Positions 63,001 through 64,000 of a DNA stretch of 64,000 bases are shown in pieces. Origin of the DNA: Thiemannella venezuelensis (GTDB lineage Bacteria > Actinomycetota > Actinomycetes > Streptosporangiales > Streptosporangiaceae); assembly GCF_014203605.1 (NCBI RefSeq), contig NZ_JACHJJ010000010.1, positions 1-64,000 of the forward strand. The letters run 5' to 3'. Every line of letters begins with the position of its first letter. Within the stretch, counting starts at the first letter, position 1. The notes beneath the pieces are model-generated. The model saw only the letters and a program-made list of their open reading frames with translations. It searched no databases and was not told where the DNA came from. Both the position numbers and the translations under genes were made by a program.

Positions 63001-63084
63001 GAGCCGTGGGGCGGCGTGATCCGGCGCCGCCCGTACGGTGCGCGATCCGGGCCCCGGGGAGGCTGCCCGGTCATCCAGCCCTTC

Positions 63085-64000
63085 TCAGCCGTCCGCGCGA
63101 TAGGTGGTGAGATCGCCGTAGGCCGACAGCGGCGCGGCCGGGTCCGCCGGGTCGTCCCGCAGTACGGCGTCCAGGAACGCGACGCTGGCGGCCGCGGTGA
63201 TGCGCGGCCCCTCGGTGCGGCCCAGAGAGCCTGCGAGCGCGGGCACGGGCGGCAGGTAGAGCGGTGCGTCGGTGAAAGTCAGATGCTCCGAGCCGGGGAC
63301 GGTGAGCCGGTAGTTCGTCGCGGTGCCGAGTTCCAGGACGCGGGTGAGGCCGGGGATGTAGTCCGGGTCGGTGTCCGGGCCGATGGCCTGGGTGAGGGCG
63401 AGCGCCGGCTGGTGGAAGGGCCGCGGGTCGGGGTCGTGGGGGAAGCCGTCCAGGTCGATGACGGCCGCGAACCGGGGGTCCTGGTGGGCGGCCTGCAAGG
63501 CCGCGCCTCCGCCGAGGGAGTGCCCGGTCGCCGCGGCCCGGCGGGTGTCGAGGCGTCCGGTCAGCGGGCCGGGGGTCTCTCCCCGGTCCAGGCTGCCGAG
63601 CCGGGTCAGGACGAAACTGAGGTCGGCGGCCCGTACCGCGGTCCAGCGGGCCGACCGCCTGCCGTCCTCGGCCTGGTCGCCGGTCGCCGCGACCCGCGTG
63701 CGGACCGTACGGCCGTCGGCGAGGACGACGGCGGCCGAGTCGTAGGGATGGTCGAGGGCCGCGACCACGTAACCCTGGGAGGCCAGCTCCTCAGCCCAGG
63801 CGGTGTTCTGGGTGCGCACCCCGCCCAGCCCGGGGGAGAACAGCACGAGGGGGAACCGCTCGTTCCCTTCGGCCACCGCCGCGCCGGGCACCGCGTTGGT
63901 GCGGGCGCGCGGGAGGTGGTCGAGCACGAAGCCGGGAGCGCCGAGGTAGGCGGCGAGGCCGCGGGAGACCGTACGCGCCTCCCGCTCGGTGCGGCCGAGG
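63085..64000 (-). CDS. Alpha/beta hydrolase, PAF-acetylhydrolase/PETase-like (5' end outside window)
   Basis: The frame stays open to base 64000, so the true start lies beyond the window (the GTG at 63927 is internal). About 305 residues are visible. The fold shows VLFSPGLGG, YVVAALDHPYDSA, the nucleophile elbow TGHSLGGGAAL and later VIDLDGFP and PGSEHLTF, giving Ser-Asp-His. It resembles PAF-acetylhydrolase-like or plastic/lipid esterases of actinomycetes. No lid domain is visible. Substrate unknown. Confidence 0.8.
   Translation of the reverse strand, partial: LGRTEREARTVSRGLAAYLGAPGFVLDHLPRARTNAVPGAAVAEGNERFPLVLFSPGLGGVRTQNTAWAEELASQGYVVAALDHPYDSAAVVLADGRTVRTRVAATGDQAEDGRRSARWTAVRAADLSFVLTRLGSLDRGETPGPLTGRLDTRRAAATGHSLGGGAALQAAHQDPRFAAVIDLDGFPHDPDPRPFHQPALALTQAIGPDTDPDYIPGLTRVLELGTATNYRLTVPGSEHLTFTDAPLYLPPVPALAGSLGRTEGPRITAAASVAFLDAVLRDDPADPAAPLSAYGDLTTYRADG

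Overview
This is high-GC (roughly 70 percent or more) actinomycete chromosomal DNA. The SARP and ANTAR regulators, the Rsb-type partner-switching proteins, the SigB/F-type sigma factor and the modular NRPS genes point to a filamentous actinomycete. A Streptosporangiales member is my guess, not something the sequence proves.

Layout. 1-792: 3' half and right end of an IS200/IS605-type TnpB element, abutting a truncated PaiB-like flavin-fold gene. 1.5-2.7 kb: a family 4-type glycosyltransferase behind a SigB-type promoter. 2.8-8.6 kb: a stress-sigma partner-switching module (MEDS-kinase sensor, PAS-GAF-PP2C phosphatase, GAF-ANTAR protein, STAS antagonist, sigma factor, anti-sigma kinase), then a type II NADH dehydrogenase. 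10.2-12.6 kb: an operon of three small envelope genes, a helix-turn-helix gene and tRNA-Pro(GGG). 12.8-17.5 kb: two small secreted cysteine-containing proteins and a large STAND NTPase with 14 WD40 repeats. 17.6-23.8 kb: a GlxA-type AraC regulator divergent from an epimerase-like gene, then an AfsR-type SARP divergent from an AhpD-like gene, plus two small enzyme-like genes.

23.9-41.0 kb: one leftward run of nine tightly coupled NRPS genes. It begins with a C-A-T-TE-MFS fusion and continues with an acyl-AMP ligase, C-T, a lone carrier, a degenerate C protein, MbtH, C, A-T and C-A-T. The promoter region carries two LacI-type boxes of the CebR/CelR kind (TGGGAGCGCTCCCA). This is the most unusual locus in the window. 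I infer a short, possibly acylated peptide that is made, released and exported partly by one polypeptide. A carbon-responsive LacI repressor probably controls it, rather than an iron regulator.

41.6-48.5 kb: a small membrane protein, a YihY/BrkB membrane protein, an SDR plus acyl-CoA synthetase pair, a lipoprotein, an Eis-like GNAT gene and a sulfotransferase remnant. 48.5-62.9 kb: an L-arabinose regulon. It has a ChvE-GguAB-type transporter (leftward), a LacI repressor, a YtfQRT-YjfF-type transporter and araB-araD-araA (rightward). Five copies of a TGTTARCGYTCACA operator tie the units together. From 63.1 kb to the edge: a PAF-acetylhydrolase-like alpha/beta hydrolase, cut by the window end.
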